Positions 1 to 7,726 of a stretch of 14,907 nucleotides of DNA are shown here, one piece after another. Numbering within the stretch: the stretch's first letter is position 1; each line of letters starts with the position of its first letter. The translations under genes and the position numbers were made by a program. Under the pieces are notes generated by a model that saw nothing but the letters and a program-made list of their open reading frames with translations, was not told the origin of the DNA and searched no databases. Location of the stretch: the NCBI GenBank assembly GCA_023388235.1, contig JAEWGQ010000087.1, positions 1 to 14,907 on the forward strand, in the 5' to 3' direction. The stretch comes from Actinomycetes bacterium (GTDB lineage: Bacteria; Actinomycetota; Actinomycetes; Actinomycetales; Cellulomonadaceae).

Positions 1-281
1 GGCTGCGGGTCACCGAGGCCGCGCTGCTCGCGTGCGGCGTCGTCGCCCTCGCGGTGCTCGCGGCGCTCGCGCTCGGTGCGGTGACGGGGGCGGGACCGGA
101 CGTCGGCACGCGCGCCGCGGCGGTCGCCGCGGGCACGGCCGCGTTCACGGTCGTCGAGGTCGTCAACTACCGGTGGGTGCAGGTCTCGGCGCTCGGGTGG
201 ACGGCGTGGGCACGCGGACGCGTCGTGCGGCCGCAGCTCGCGCGCGAGCTCGACCGCCACGCGCGGCGACAGGTGAACTGA
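1..281 (+). CDS. C-terminal fragment of a hypothetical membrane protein
   Basis: The reading frame is already open at the left edge (first full codon at base 3) and ends at TGA 279-281, giving about 92 residues of a longer protein. Two hydrophobic Ala/Leu/Val stretches are visible, roughly residues 6-27 and 36-50 of the fragment. They are followed by a Trp-containing segment and a basic, Arg-rich tail, so it looks like the end of a small integral membrane protein with a cytoplasmic tail. The second stretch ends in VVEVVNYRWVQ. I do not recognise the family. The gene converges on the glycosyltransferase gene with a 39-bp gap and probably belongs to a different transcription unit from the minus-strand block. 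The start and the N-terminal half lie outside the window. Confidence that it is coding rests on the in-frame hydrophobic pattern and codon bias. Confidence 0.55.
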   Translation, partial: LRVTEAALLACGVVALAVLAALALGAVTGAGPDVGTRAAAVAAGTAAFTVVEVVNYRWVQVSALGWTAWARGRVVRPQLARELDRHARRQVN

Positions 282-320
282 CGCCGACCTGTCAGCCGAG
301 CCCGAGCCCGAGCCGACCCG

Positions 321-1340
321 TCAGCTGAAGCCGATCGCCCGCTGCGCGACCCGGTACGCCAGCACCGACACGCGCCGCCCCGTCGCACCGGGCAGGTTGC
401 ACATCTGCCCCAGGCCCGACCAGCGGACCTTGCGGTACAGCTCGGGGTCCTGCGCGCGCATCTGCGACCACAGGGCCTCCTTCTCCGCCAGGGCCTGCGC
501 GGTGCCGGCCCGCAGCAGCAGGATCGACGTGACGGCGCAGATGATCTCGACGTAGTGCAGCTGGTAGCGCCGCAGCCGGCGGTCGTGCGCGACCGTGCCG
601 GTGACGTGGTCGAGCATGAGCCAGTTGACGCGCAGCTGCTGGTCCAGGCGGCGCAGCATGACCGACTCCTGCACCGACTGGTCGGGCCGGCCGATGAAGT
701 ACCGGTACAGGTCGACGTCCAGGTAGTACAGCGTGTGCACGTGCGACAGCGGCACCAGCGCGTACAGATTGTCGACGTAGAACGTGTGCTCCGGCAGCCG
801 CAGGCCCGAGCGGCGCAGCACGTCGGTGCGGTACGTCAGCGCGTGCATCATGAGGTACTGCCGCTTGCCGAAGTGCCGGGTCTGCGCCCACGTCGAGACG
901 CGACCACGCCGCAGCGCGCCGCGGTAGCGCACCACGGTCTTGCGGCGCTTGCCGACCTTCTCGTAGACGAAGTTCGACACCAGCAGGTCGACCCCGCCGC
1001 CGTCCGCCACCTGCGCGCGCAGCGTCGCGAGGACCTGCGCGAGCGCGTCGCGGTCCAGCCAGTCGTCGGCGTCGACGACCTTGAGGTACGTGCCCGTCGC
1101 GCGCTCGAGCCCGGCGTTGATCGCCGAGCCGTGCCCGCCGTTCGGCTTGCTCAGCAGGTGCACCTGCCCCGCGAACCGCTCGACGTAGCGGCGCGCGAGG
1201 TCGGCCGTGCCGTCGGTCGACCCGTCGTCGACCACGATCACCTCGACCTCGTCGCCGAAGCCCACCACCGAGTCCAGCGCGCGTGCCAGGCAGTCCTGCG
1301 CCTGGTACGCCGGGATGACGACGGACAGCAACGGGTTCAC
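321..1340 (-). CDS. Family 2 glycosyltransferase (GT-A fold)
   Basis: Predicted inverting glycosyltransferase of 339 residues. The N-terminus opens with the GT2 strand SVVIPAY (about residues 6-12). It is followed by the nucleotide-binding motif VVDDGSTDGT (36-45), a KPNGGHGSAINAG segment (65-77) and the metal-binding DxD region DADDW (90-94). The C-terminal half contains YFIGRPDQSV, typical of a GT2 subgroup common in Firmicutes and Actinobacteria. No membrane helix is visible, so it should be cytosolic or peripheral. The open frame extends further upstream, but I place the start at GTG 1338-1340. That GTG overlaps the stop of the preceding gtrA-like gene as GTGA, has GGAGG 10 bases upstream, and is followed at once by the conserved first strand. 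It is translationally coupled to the GtrA-like gene, which suggests joint action on a membrane glycan. Donor and acceptor cannot be read from the sequence. Confidence 0.93.
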   Translation of the reverse strand: MNPLLSVVIPAYQAQDCLARALDSVVGFGDEVEVIVVDDGSTDGTADLARRYVERFAGQVHLLSKPNGGHGSAINAGLERATGTYLKVVDADDWLDRDALAQVLATLRAQVADGGGVDLLVSNFVYEKVGKRRKTVVRYRGALRRGRVSTWAQTRHFGKRQYLMMHALTYRTDVLRRSGLRLPEHTFYVDNLYALVPLSHVHTLYYLDVDLYRYFIGRPDQSVQESVMLRRLDQQLRVNWLMLDHVTGTVAHDRRLRRYQLHYVEIICAVTSILLLRAGTAQALAEKEALWSQMRAQDPELYRKVRWSGLGQMCNLPGATGRRVSVLAYRVAQRAIGFS

Positions 1341-1975
1341 GACGTACGTACCTCCGAGTCGGACGCAGCCCCCTGCGCGCCCGCCTCGGCGGGAACCTGC
1401 TTGAAGATGACCTTGAAGATCGGGAAGAACACCCAGAACGAGATCGCCGCGTTGATGATCATGGTGACGAAGTCGGCGAGGGTCTCGCCGGTGCCACCCA
1501 GACCCCAGGTGTCGATGAACAGATCGTAGATGGGAGTCTTGTACCAGCCCTGCGCCGCCGCGGCGAGGATCGTGATGACCACGTACGCCACGGCGTACCA
1601 GAACGCGGCCTTCGCGATCGACGAGTTCGACTTGAACGTGATGCTGCGCTGCGCGAAGAAGTTGATGACCTGCGCCACGAGCAGCGTGATCTGCACCGCG
1701 AGGAAGTACGCGAGGCCGCCGCCGCCCAGGGGCAGCGCACCGGCCGCGTAGTCGAACACGAAGTACTGCGACCCGTCGGGGTTCGACCCGACCGGCCACA
1801 CCTGGAACGCGGTGTCGACGAGCGCCGTCATGCCGAACAGCCACTTGATGAGCGGCATGAGCGCGAGCTGCAGCGCGGTGATGCCGTTGCTGAGCACGAG
1901 GAACACGACGAACTGCGCGACTCCCGGGCGCCGCTCCTCGAAGGAGTGCCAGGCGGACTTCAGGCGCGTGAGCAT
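1337..1975 (-). CDS. GtrA-like multi-pass membrane protein
   Basis: A 212-residue integral membrane protein of the GtrA-like family, whose members are linked to moving or presenting polyprenyl-linked sugars during cell-surface polysaccharide synthesis. Four hydrophobic segments are visible at about residues 19-47, 88-109, 122-143 and 167-191. The family signature sits around VINFFAQRSITF (103-114), and a further conserved-looking end is FWVFFPIFKVIF (180-191). The start ATG 1973-1975 has GGAGG 7 bases upstream. It is longer than the usual compact GtrA protein: the loops at 48-87 (Asp/Gly/Pro-rich) and 144-166 fall on the same predicted outer face and look like added extracytoplasmic loops. 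It begins 16 bases after the GH3-1 stop and overlaps the GT2 by 4 bases, so the three genes form one transcription unit. Family assignment is firm. The transported or presented sugar is unknown. Confidence 0.88.
   Translation of the reverse strand: MLTRLKSAWHSFEERRPGVAQFVVFLVLSNGITALQLALMPLIKWLFGMTALVDTAFQVWPVGSNPDGSQYFVFDYAAGALPLGGGGLAYFLAVQITLLVAQVINFFAQRSITFKSNSSIAKAAFWYAVAYVVITILAAAAQGWYKTPIYDLFIDTWGLGGTGETLADFVTMIINAAISFWVFFPIFKVIFKQVPAEAGAQGAASDSEVRTS
1351..1355 (-). promoter_or_regulatory. Ribosome binding site deciding the GT2 start
   Basis: On the minus strand this reads GGAGG, 10 bases before GTG 1338-1340 and inside the 3' end of the gtrA-like gene. It supports the short GT2 start over the upstream alternatives that run through the gtrA-like gene in another frame. 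Confidence 0.6.
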
Positions 1976-1991
1976 GGGGGTGCCTCCGGGG

Positions 1992-4436
1992 TCAGGAGTC
2001 GCCGCGCAGCGCGCGGGCGGTGCGGCGGTTCGCGCGCACGTTGCGGACGTAGGCGCGCAGCGTGAAGCCCGCGCCGGAGAAGAAGTGGCCGTTGACGATG
2101 CGGAGGATCCCGTCGACCATCTCGGCGCTGACCATGCCGTTCGTCATCTTCCCGATGGCGCGGAACGGCATGTTGAGCAGGAACAGCACGTTGAGGTCCG
2201 GCGTGCCCTTGCGGGCCGCCGCGTCACGCCGCGACGCGAGCAGGCGGTACGCGCCCCGCGCGAGCGGCGAGCGCGCGTCGGCCAGGCGCGACAGCGGGTC
2301 GTTGACGCCGAGCGGCCCCGACCAGTCGCCCGCGGGGACCTGCCGCCCCAGCAGCGCCGCGAAGTCGGCGTCCGTGACGTCCTTGACCTGGCCCGTGCGG
2401 TACGGCGTCGTGACGTCCTGCGTGCGCGGCGGGACGGTGCCCGTGAGCTCGACCGCGGCGCGCAGCGGCAGGTCGTCGACGTGGTGGCCCACGAGCACGT
2501 CCCACGTGCCCTGCTCGACCTGCCACGCACCCGTGGCCGTGTCCCAGTGCCGGAACGCGGCGTCGCCGAGCGGCACCTCGACCGTCGCGGACTCGCCCGG
2601 CGCGAGCTCGACGTGCGCGAACCCGGCGAGGGTCCGCACGGGGCGGTGCACGCCGGACGACGTGCGCGCGACGTACACCTGCACGACGTCGGCGCCGGCC
2701 CGGTCGCCCGTGTTGGTCACCGTCACGGTCGCCTTCTCGGGCGTCGCGACGAGGTCGCGGTGCTCGAACGTCGTGTACGACAGGCCGTACCCGAACGGGA
2801 ACGCGACGGGCACGCCGGCCGACGTGTAGTAGCGGTAGCCGACGTACAGGCCCTCGCGGTACTCGGCCGTGCGGCCCGTCGCGGGGAAGCTCCCCGCGGT
2901 CGGGGTGTCGGCGAGCGCGAGCGGCATGGTCTCGGCGAGGTGGCCCGACGGGTTGACCGCGCCCGTGAGCACGTCGAGCAGCCCGCTGGCCCCCGCCTGC
3001 CCGGCGAGGTAGCCGTGCACGAGCGCGCGCGCCTGCGCGAGCCACGGCGTCTCGACGACGCCGCCGCCCGACAGCACGACGACGGTGCGCGGGTTGACGG
3101 CCGCGACCGCGTCGAGCACCTCGACCTGCGCCTGGTGCAGCGCGAGCGTCGAGCGGTCGAGGCCCTCGGACTCGGCGATCTCGTCGAGGCCCAGGAACAG
3201 CAGGACCACGTCGGCGTCGCGCGCGGCCTCGACGGCCTGCGCGCGCAGCGCCGGGTCGGGCGAGCCGTTGCGCGTGAACCCGGGCGCGAAGGCCGTCATC
3301 TCCAGGCCCGAGGCGCCGATGACGTCGAGCACCGACTCGAGCCGCGTCGGGTTGACGACCGACGAGCCCGAGCCCTGGTAGCGGGGGGTCCGCGCGAAGT
3401 CGCCGACCACCGCGACGCGCGTGCCCGCCGCGAGCGGCAGGATCGCGTCGTCGTTCTTCAGCAGCACGGCGCTGCGCGCCGCGACGTCGCGGGCCAGCGC
3501 GTGGTGCGCGTCGGCCTCCACGGTGGGAGCGGTCCCGAGGTCGCGCGCCTCGGCGACGAGCCGCAGGATCTCGGCCGCGCGCGCGTCGACGTCGGAGCCC
3601 AGCAGGCGCCCGTCGCGCACCGCGGCGACGACCTGGCGCGCCGAGTCCAGCCCGGCGGCCGGCATCTCGAGCGACGAGCCCGCGGCCGTGCCGGCCACGA
3701 TGTCGTTGGAGCCGCCCCAGTCGGTGACGACCGCGCCGTCGAAGCCCCACTCGTCGCGCAGGACCGTCGTCAGCAGGAACGGGTGCTCGTTGGCGTAGAC
3801 CCCGTTGACCAGGTTGTACGCCGACATGATCGAGCGCGGGCGCGCTTCGGTGACGACGATCCCGAACGCCGTCAGGTAGATCTCGCGCAGCGTGCGCTCG
3901 TCGACCACGGAGTCGGACACCATGCGCCGCAGCTCCTGCGAGTTCGCCGCGTAGTGCTTGGGGCACGCCGCGACGCCCTGCGCCTGGATGCCGCGCACGT
4001 AGCCCGCGGCCAGCCGCCCGGACAGCAGCGGGTCCTCCGAGAAGTACTCGAACGACCGACCGCCCAGCGGCGAGCGCTTGACGTTGAGGCCGGGGCCGAG
4101 CAGCACGTCGACGCCCTGCGCCGCGGCCTCGGTCCCCAGCGCCTCGCCGATCCGCTCCGCGAGGTCGACGTCCCACGTGTTGGCGACCGTCGCGGCCGTC
4201 GGGAAGCACGTCGCGGGCTCGGACGCGTTGAGGCCGAGGTGGTCGGCCGAGCCGACCTGCTTGCGCACGCCGTGCGGGCCGTCCGCCAGCCACAGCGCAC
4301 GCACGCCGTGCCGCGGCAGCGCGTGCGTCTGCCACACCGACGCACCCGTCAGCAGCGCCGCCTTCTCCAGCAGCGTCAGGTCGTCGGTCGTCACGGTCGC
4401 GCGCGGCGACGCGGTGGCGGCGTCCTCGGTTCGCAC
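1992..4436 (-). CDS. GH3-1: cytoplasmic family 3 glycoside hydrolase (beta-glucosidase-like)
   Basis: An 814-residue GH3 enzyme with no signal peptide or membrane helix. The N-terminal barrel shows ADGPHGVR (51-58), RSPLGGRSFEYFSEDP (121-136) and KHY (160-162). The GH3 signature ends in VVTDWGG, with Asp239 as the expected nucleophile. The second domain begins near SAVLLKND (322-329), and the candidate acid/base is Glu424 in ESEGLDR. A fibronectin-III-like domain occupies about 565-665. Beyond it lies an extension of roughly 150 residues (about 670-814) containing NVLFLLNMPFRAIGKMTNG, of a kind I associate with a bifidobacterial and clostridial GH3 subgroup. The start GTG 4434-4436 has GAGGAG 5 bases upstream; the longer open frame upstream crosses the hairpins behind GH3-2 and is rejected. 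It is first in a unit with the gtrA-like and GT2 genes. The family is certain; the sugar cleaved (beta-glucoside, beta-xyloside or another) is not. Confidence 0.95.
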   Translation of the reverse strand: MRTEDAATASPRATVTTDDLTLLEKAALLTGASVWQTHALPRHGVRALWLADGPHGVRKQVGSADHLGLNASEPATCFPTAATVANTWDVDLAERIGEALGTEAAAQGVDVLLGPGLNVKRSPLGGRSFEYFSEDPLLSGRLAAGYVRGIQAQGVAACPKHYAANSQELRRMVSDSVVDERTLREIYLTAFGIVVTEARPRSIMSAYNLVNGVYANEHPFLLTTVLRDEWGFDGAVVTDWGGSNDIVAGTAAGSSLEMPAAGLDSARQVVAAVRDGRLLGSDVDARAAEILRLVAEARDLGTAPTVEADAHHALARDVAARSAVLLKNDDAILPLAAGTRVAVVGDFARTPRYQGSGSSVVNPTRLESVLDVIGASGLEMTAFAPGFTRNGSPDPALRAQAVEAARDADVVLLFLGLDEIAESEGLDRSTLALHQAQVEVLDAVAAVNPRTVVVLSGGGVVETPWLAQARALVHGYLAGQAGASGLLDVLTGAVNPSGHLAETMPLALADTPTAGSFPATGRTAEYREGLYVGYRYYTSAGVPVAFPFGYGLSYTTFEHRDLVATPEKATVTVTNTGDRAGADVVQVYVARTSSGVHRPVRTLAGFAHVELAPGESATVEVPLGDAAFRHWDTATGAWQVEQGTWDVLVGHHVDDLPLRAAVELTGTVPPRTQDVTTPYRTGQVKDVTDADFAALLGRQVPAGDWSGPLGVNDPLSRLADARSPLARGAYRLLASRRDAAARKGTPDLNVLFLLNMPFRAIGKMTNGMVSAEMVDGILRIVNGHFFSGAGFTLRAYVRNVRANRRTARALRGDS

Positions 4437-4491
4437 GGTGTCTCCTCGGTGGTTCAGGGGTGTGGCGGGGCGGTGCGGGCGCGCGGCCTCG

Positions 4492-4530
4492 CCGTCGGGT
4501 CGACGGTGGTGGGCGCCGCCGACCCGACGG
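4492..4530 (-). terminator. Second hairpin of a tandem terminator behind GH3-2
   Basis: Perfect 11-bp arms, CCGTCGGGTCG (4492-4502) and CGACCCGACGG (4520-4530), enclose a 17-base loop. It lies 10 bases beyond the first hairpin and about 50 bases past the GH3-2 stop, with no T-tract. It could also act as a leader structure upstream of GH3-1. Confidence 0.6.
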
Positions 4531-4540
4531 GGGCCCGGGC

Positions 4541-4571
4541 GCCGGGCCCCGCCGCGAGAGCGGGGCCCGGC
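4541..4571 (-). terminator. Intrinsic-type hairpin directly after GH3-2
   Basis: Perfect 12-bp arms, GCCGGGCCCCGC (4541-4552) and GCGGGGCCCGGC (4560-4571), flank a 7-base loop. It begins 7 bases after the GH3-2 stop codon. All-GC stems without a U-tract are usual for high-GC actinobacteria. Together with the following hairpin it should largely separate GH3-2 transcription from the GH3-1 unit. Confidence 0.75.
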
Positions 4572-4578
4572 CCGGCGA

Positions 4579-7527
4579 TCAGGCCGCCGTGGTGCCGCGG
4601 TGCCGCAGCACGCGGCGTGTGACCAGCACGCCGCCGGCCACGACGAGCAGGCCGAGCAGGACCGACACCCCGATCTGCACGTACACCCAGGTGGGCGGCG
4701 TGTAGGTGACCGTCGCACCGGGTGCGAGCCCGTTCATCGCGTTCGAGTTCGCGACCGTGAACAGGATGTTGTGGGTCGCGTCGCGGATGTCCGTCAGGGC
4801 CTTCGCGGACGACGTGTCGTTGAAGGACTTCGACGGCTGGAACGTGAGCTGCAGGTCGGTGCCCGCGGCGATGCCCTCGTTCGGGTTCATGTACGGGTAG
4901 AGGTTGAAGTCCGAGATGGCGAAGCCCTCGAAGCCCCACTCCCCGCGCAGCACGCCGTCCATGAGGGCGGGCGAGCCGCCGGCCCACGTCGCGCCGATGC
5001 GGTTGAACGAGCTCATGACGCCCGTCGAGCCGACCGTGGTCTCCTCGATGGTGCCCTGGTCGTCCGCGACGTACCGCACGTCCATCGTGATGTCCTTGAC
5101 GGCCATCTCGAACGGCTTGAGGTACAGCTCACGGATGGTCTGCTCGGTCGCCCACGTCGCGATGCCGTTGTTGACGCGGTTGGTCTCCTGCTCGTTCATC
5201 GCGAAGTGCTTGATGAGCGTGTAGACGCCCTTCTCGGCCACGCCGTTGGCGACGGACGTGAGCATCGCGCCCGACAGCAGCGGGTCCTCCGAGTAGTACT
5301 CGAAGTTGCGGCCGCCGAACGGCGAGCGGTGCAGGTTCACGGCGGGCGCGTACCAGCCGTTGATGCCCTTGTGCAGCGCCTCCTCACCGAGCATGCGGCC
5401 CATGCGCTCACCGATCTGCGTGTCCCACGTCTGCGCGATGAGGAACTGCGACGGGTAGGCCACGCCGTTGATCGACTGGTTGATGAAGGACGAGAAGCCC
5501 GCGGGGCCGTCCGGCTCGAGCGTCTGCGGCTTGGCGATCGAGGCGATCGCGGCCGTCTGGTAGGCGCCGTTGAGCAGCATGTCCGTCATGTCGCCGACCG
5601 ACAGCGAGTCGAGCAGCTCGTCCCACTTCGGGTCGTCCTTGGGCAGGCCGCGCAGGTCGGCGAGCGTCAGGTCGGTGCTCTTGCCGGTCGTCGGCTTGGG
5701 GCCGTCGAACGCGTCGGCCTCCGCCTGCGCGTCCCACGCGGTGAAGCCCTCGCGGATCGCGTCGTCGGCCGCCAGCAGGTCGGCCGTCGGGGCCTTCGGG
5801 AACGTGCCCGCGAAGTCGGCGCGCGACATCGACAGGATCTTGCCGTCCTGCGGCGTCGTGCTGAAGCGGTCCGACACGTCGTCGAACAGGTTGGTGACCT
5901 CGGTGCGGTCGGACGCGCGGTGGTTCTCGCCCGAGTACACGACGTCGGAGTCGACCGTGTAGGTGACGGGCGCGACGCCCTCGGCGATCGTGTGCGAGTC
6001 GGTGCGCAGGCTCAGCACGTAGTCGCCGGCCTCGAGCACGTACGCACGCTCGCCCAGGTGGTCGTACGACGCCATGTCCTCGACGTCGAGCTCGATCGTC
6101 ACGGTCTCGCTCGCGCCCGGCGCGACGACGCCGGTCTTGGCGAAGCCGCCCAGCACGACCTCGGGCTTCTCGATGCCGCCCGTCGTGTAGGGCGCGGTGT
6201 AGTAGAGCTCGACGACGTCGCGACCCGGGACCGTGCCCGTGTTGGTGACCTCGACCGTGAGCGCGACGGTCCCGTCCACGTCACCGAGCTGCTGGTCGAC
6301 CACGCGCCACGCGAAGTCGGTGTAGCTCAGGCCGTACCCGAACGGGTAGACGACGGCGGAGTCGTAGTCGAGGAAGCCCTCGGCCGCGGCGGTCTCGTAG
6401 AAGCGGTAGCCGACGTAGATGCCCTCGGCGTAGTTCACGAACGGCGCCTCGTCGGTGACGGTCGCGTTCGACGTCGCACGCTCGACCGTGGACTGCGGGT
6501 ACGAGACCTCGATGCCGTCGTAGAGGAACGCCCCGAAGTTGACGAACGTCGGGTCGGCCGTGAAGTCGGCGGCCCACACGTCGGCCGTGCGACCCGAGGG
6601 GTTCACGTCGCCGGACAGGATGCCGCCCAGCGCGTCGAAGCCGGTGGCGCCCGGCGAGCCCGCGAGCAGGATCGCGTCGACGCCCGGGTCGGCCTGCAGG
6701 TCGCCCATCTCGATCGTCGTCGAGGCGTTCACGACGACGACGACGGTCTCGAAGCTCGCCTTGGCCAGCTCGACGAGGTCACGCTCGGCCTTGTTGAGCT
6801 CGAGCTGGTGCTGCCCGGGGACCGCGTCGGCGTCCCAGCCGGACATGTCCTGCGTGAGGTCGCCGCCCTCGCCGCCGGGGCGGCCGATGACGACCACCGC
6901 GGCGTCCGCGTAGTCGGCGAACGACGACGCGACGGCCTGGTAGTCCGCGACCGGCAGCTCGCCGATGTCGTAGGTGGAGATGTCGGGGCGGTCCATCTCG
7001 ATGTGCCCGCGCTTGTTCTCCGCCGCGTACTCCTCGATCGCGGTGAGGACGGTCTCGTTGACCGTGAAGCCCGCGTTCTCGAGGCCGACGCGCGGCGTGA
7101 CGGCCGACTTGGTGTCGACCGAGCCGGAGCCCGAGCCGCCGAACACCGGGTCGGCCGCGGCGCGCCCGAGGAGGGTCACACGGCCGCCGGGGGCCAGCGG
7201 CAGGGCCGCGGCCTCGTTCTTCGCCAGGACGATGCCGGAGGCGGCGATCTCCTCGACGAGGTCCTTCGCGGCGGTGTCGACCTCGTCGATCGTGGCGAGC
7301 TCGGGGCTGTAGTACTCGGTGTCCCAGTCCTTCGACTCGTCCGAGTTGGTGAAGGTGTACGTGCCGGAGCCCAGCTGCGAGGCGACCCAGCCGCCCGCGA
7401 CGCTCAGGCCGATGTTCGCGACCACCGTCAGCACGGTCACCGTGGCGAGCACGGGGACCCAGATCCACAGGAACTTCTTGTTGGACATCGGCGCCTTGGC
7501 GCGGTCGTTCTTCGACCTGGCGTTCAC
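4579..7527 (-). CDS. GH3-2: domain-permuted GH3 hydrolase anchored by two membrane helices
   Basis: A 982-residue GH3 whose halves are reversed relative to GH3-1. After an N-terminal helix (about 19-44) come the alpha/beta sandwich domain (VLAKNEAAALPL at 100-111, GGEGGDL at 218-224 with Glu220 a candidate acid/base, VYPFGYGLSY at 393-402) and the fibronectin-III-like domain (about 420-525). Next is a linker, and only then the barrel: DGPAG (673-677), HRSPFGGRNFEYYSEDP (733-749), KHF (773-775) and ISDF with Asp873 as predicted nucleophile. A second helix follows at about 947-969, then a basic tail. Basic ends on both sides imply both termini are inside and the catalytic body outside. Reversed order is known from ruminal enzymes such as Ruminococcus albus and Butyrivibrio fibrisolvens beta-glucosidases. 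I chose GTG 7525-7527 over an upstream in-frame GTG at 7552-7554 because GAGGAGG sits 6 bases before it and the likely transcript start falls between the two. Substrate unknown. Confidence 0.94.
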   Translation of the reverse strand: MNARSKNDRAKAPMSNKKFLWIWVPVLATVTVLTVVANIGLSVAGGWVASQLGSGTYTFTNSDESKDWDTEYYSPELATIDEVDTAAKDLVEEIAASGIVLAKNEAAALPLAPGGRVTLLGRAAADPVFGGSGSGSVDTKSAVTPRVGLENAGFTVNETVLTAIEEYAAENKRGHIEMDRPDISTYDIGELPVADYQAVASSFADYADAAVVVIGRPGGEGGDLTQDMSGWDADAVPGQHQLELNKAERDLVELAKASFETVVVVVNASTTIEMGDLQADPGVDAILLAGSPGATGFDALGGILSGDVNPSGRTADVWAADFTADPTFVNFGAFLYDGIEVSYPQSTVERATSNATVTDEAPFVNYAEGIYVGYRFYETAAAEGFLDYDSAVVYPFGYGLSYTDFAWRVVDQQLGDVDGTVALTVEVTNTGTVPGRDVVELYYTAPYTTGGIEKPEVVLGGFAKTGVVAPGASETVTIELDVEDMASYDHLGERAYVLEAGDYVLSLRTDSHTIAEGVAPVTYTVDSDVVYSGENHRASDRTEVTNLFDDVSDRFSTTPQDGKILSMSRADFAGTFPKAPTADLLAADDAIREGFTAWDAQAEADAFDGPKPTTGKSTDLTLADLRGLPKDDPKWDELLDSLSVGDMTDMLLNGAYQTAAIASIAKPQTLEPDGPAGFSSFINQSINGVAYPSQFLIAQTWDTQIGERMGRMLGEEALHKGINGWYAPAVNLHRSPFGGRNFEYYSEDPLLSGAMLTSVANGVAEKGVYTLIKHFAMNEQETNRVNNGIATWATEQTIRELYLKPFEMAVKDITMDVRYVADDQGTIEETTVGSTGVMSSFNRIGATWAGGSPALMDGVLRGEWGFEGFAISDFNLYPYMNPNEGIAAGTDLQLTFQPSKSFNDTSSAKALTDIRDATHNILFTVANSNAMNGLAPGATVTYTPPTWVYVQIGVSVLLGLLVVAGGVLVTRRVLRHRGTTAA

Positions 7528-7533
7528 TGCATT

Positions 7534-7540
7534 CCTCCTC
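7534..7540 (-). promoter_or_regulatory. Strong ribosome binding site deciding the GH3-2 start
   Basis: The minus strand reads GAGGAGG, then 6 bases, then GTG at 7525-7527. This is the best Shine-Dalgarno match in the neighbourhood and lies downstream of the alternative in-frame GTG at 7552-7554, which it rules against. Confidence 0.75.
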
Positions 7541-7559
7541 GAGTGCGGGCTCACGAATC

Positions 7560-7565
7560 AGGCTA
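7560..7565 (-). promoter_or_regulatory. Candidate -10 element for GH3-2
   Basis: The minus strand reads TAGCCT, matching the actinobacterial TANNNT pattern in a region almost devoid of TA. It lies 32 bp downstream of the paired LytTR-like repeats and would give a leader of about 26 bases before the chosen GTG. No good -35 hexamer is visible, as expected for an activator-dependent promoter. Confidence 0.45.
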
Positions 7566-7597
7566 GGAGCGGTGTCGTGAGCACCCGCCGCGGCCGC

Positions 7598-7627
7598 ACG
7601 ATCGGTCGGTTCCGGGGCACGGACCGT
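7598..7627 (-). promoter_or_regulatory. Candidate LytTR operator upstream of GH3-2 (paired direct repeat)
   Basis: On the minus strand, ACGGTCCGT (7627-7619), a 12-bp spacer and ACCGATCGT (7606-7598) form a direct repeat with 21-bp period. The published LytTR site is an imperfect 9-bp direct repeat, [TA][AC][CA]GTTN[AG][TG], with about 12 bp between copies; these copies fit it at 7 and 8 of 9 positions. The same arrangement occurs at 10869-10898 and 11767-11796. Confidence 0.6.
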
Positions 7628-7691
7628 CGTCCGTCGGGGCCGTCGGCGTGCTCGTGCGTGGGTGCGGCGCCGTGGTGGCGCACGCACGGAG

Positions 7692-7718
7692 GCCGGCCCA
7701 CCCGGTGGGCGGGCCGGC
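7692..7718 (-). terminator. Hairpin terminator of the small lipoprotein gene
   Basis: Arms GCCGGCCC (7692-7699) and GGGCCGGC (7711-7718) enclose 11 bases that can pair further (CCC with GGG). It begins 8 bases after the TAA of the lipoprotein gene. It has no T-tract, like the other hairpins in the window. Confidence 0.65.
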
Positions 7719-7726
7719 GGGGGTCC

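Noticed and set aside
282..320. Short GAGCCC tandem repeat (298-314) between the two convergent left-hand genes, considered as a terminator
   Set aside because: It does not fold into a convincing stem; two and a half copies of a 6-mer in GC-rich DNA is weak evidence of anything.
1341..1844. Upstream extension of the GT2 frame by 168 codons
   Set aside because: It overlaps the gtrA-like gene in another frame. The conserved GT2 start, GGAGG and GTGA overlap all support GTG 1338-1340.
4437..4718. Upstream extension of the GH3-1 frame across the gap into GH3-2
   Set aside because: It runs through two perfect hairpins and the GH3-2 3' end. GTG 4434-4436 has GAGGAG 5 bases upstream.
4078..7566. 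Very long plus-strand open frame (over 1,100 codons) opposite GH3-2 and GH3-1, and similar ones at 1812-4622, 8275-10836 and 12014-14884
   Set aside because: They lie antisense or out of frame to genes with clear GH3, UGM or kinase motifs. Their translations are Arg/Ala/Val-rich low-complexity sequence with no recognisable motif. Long shadow frames are expected at this GC content.
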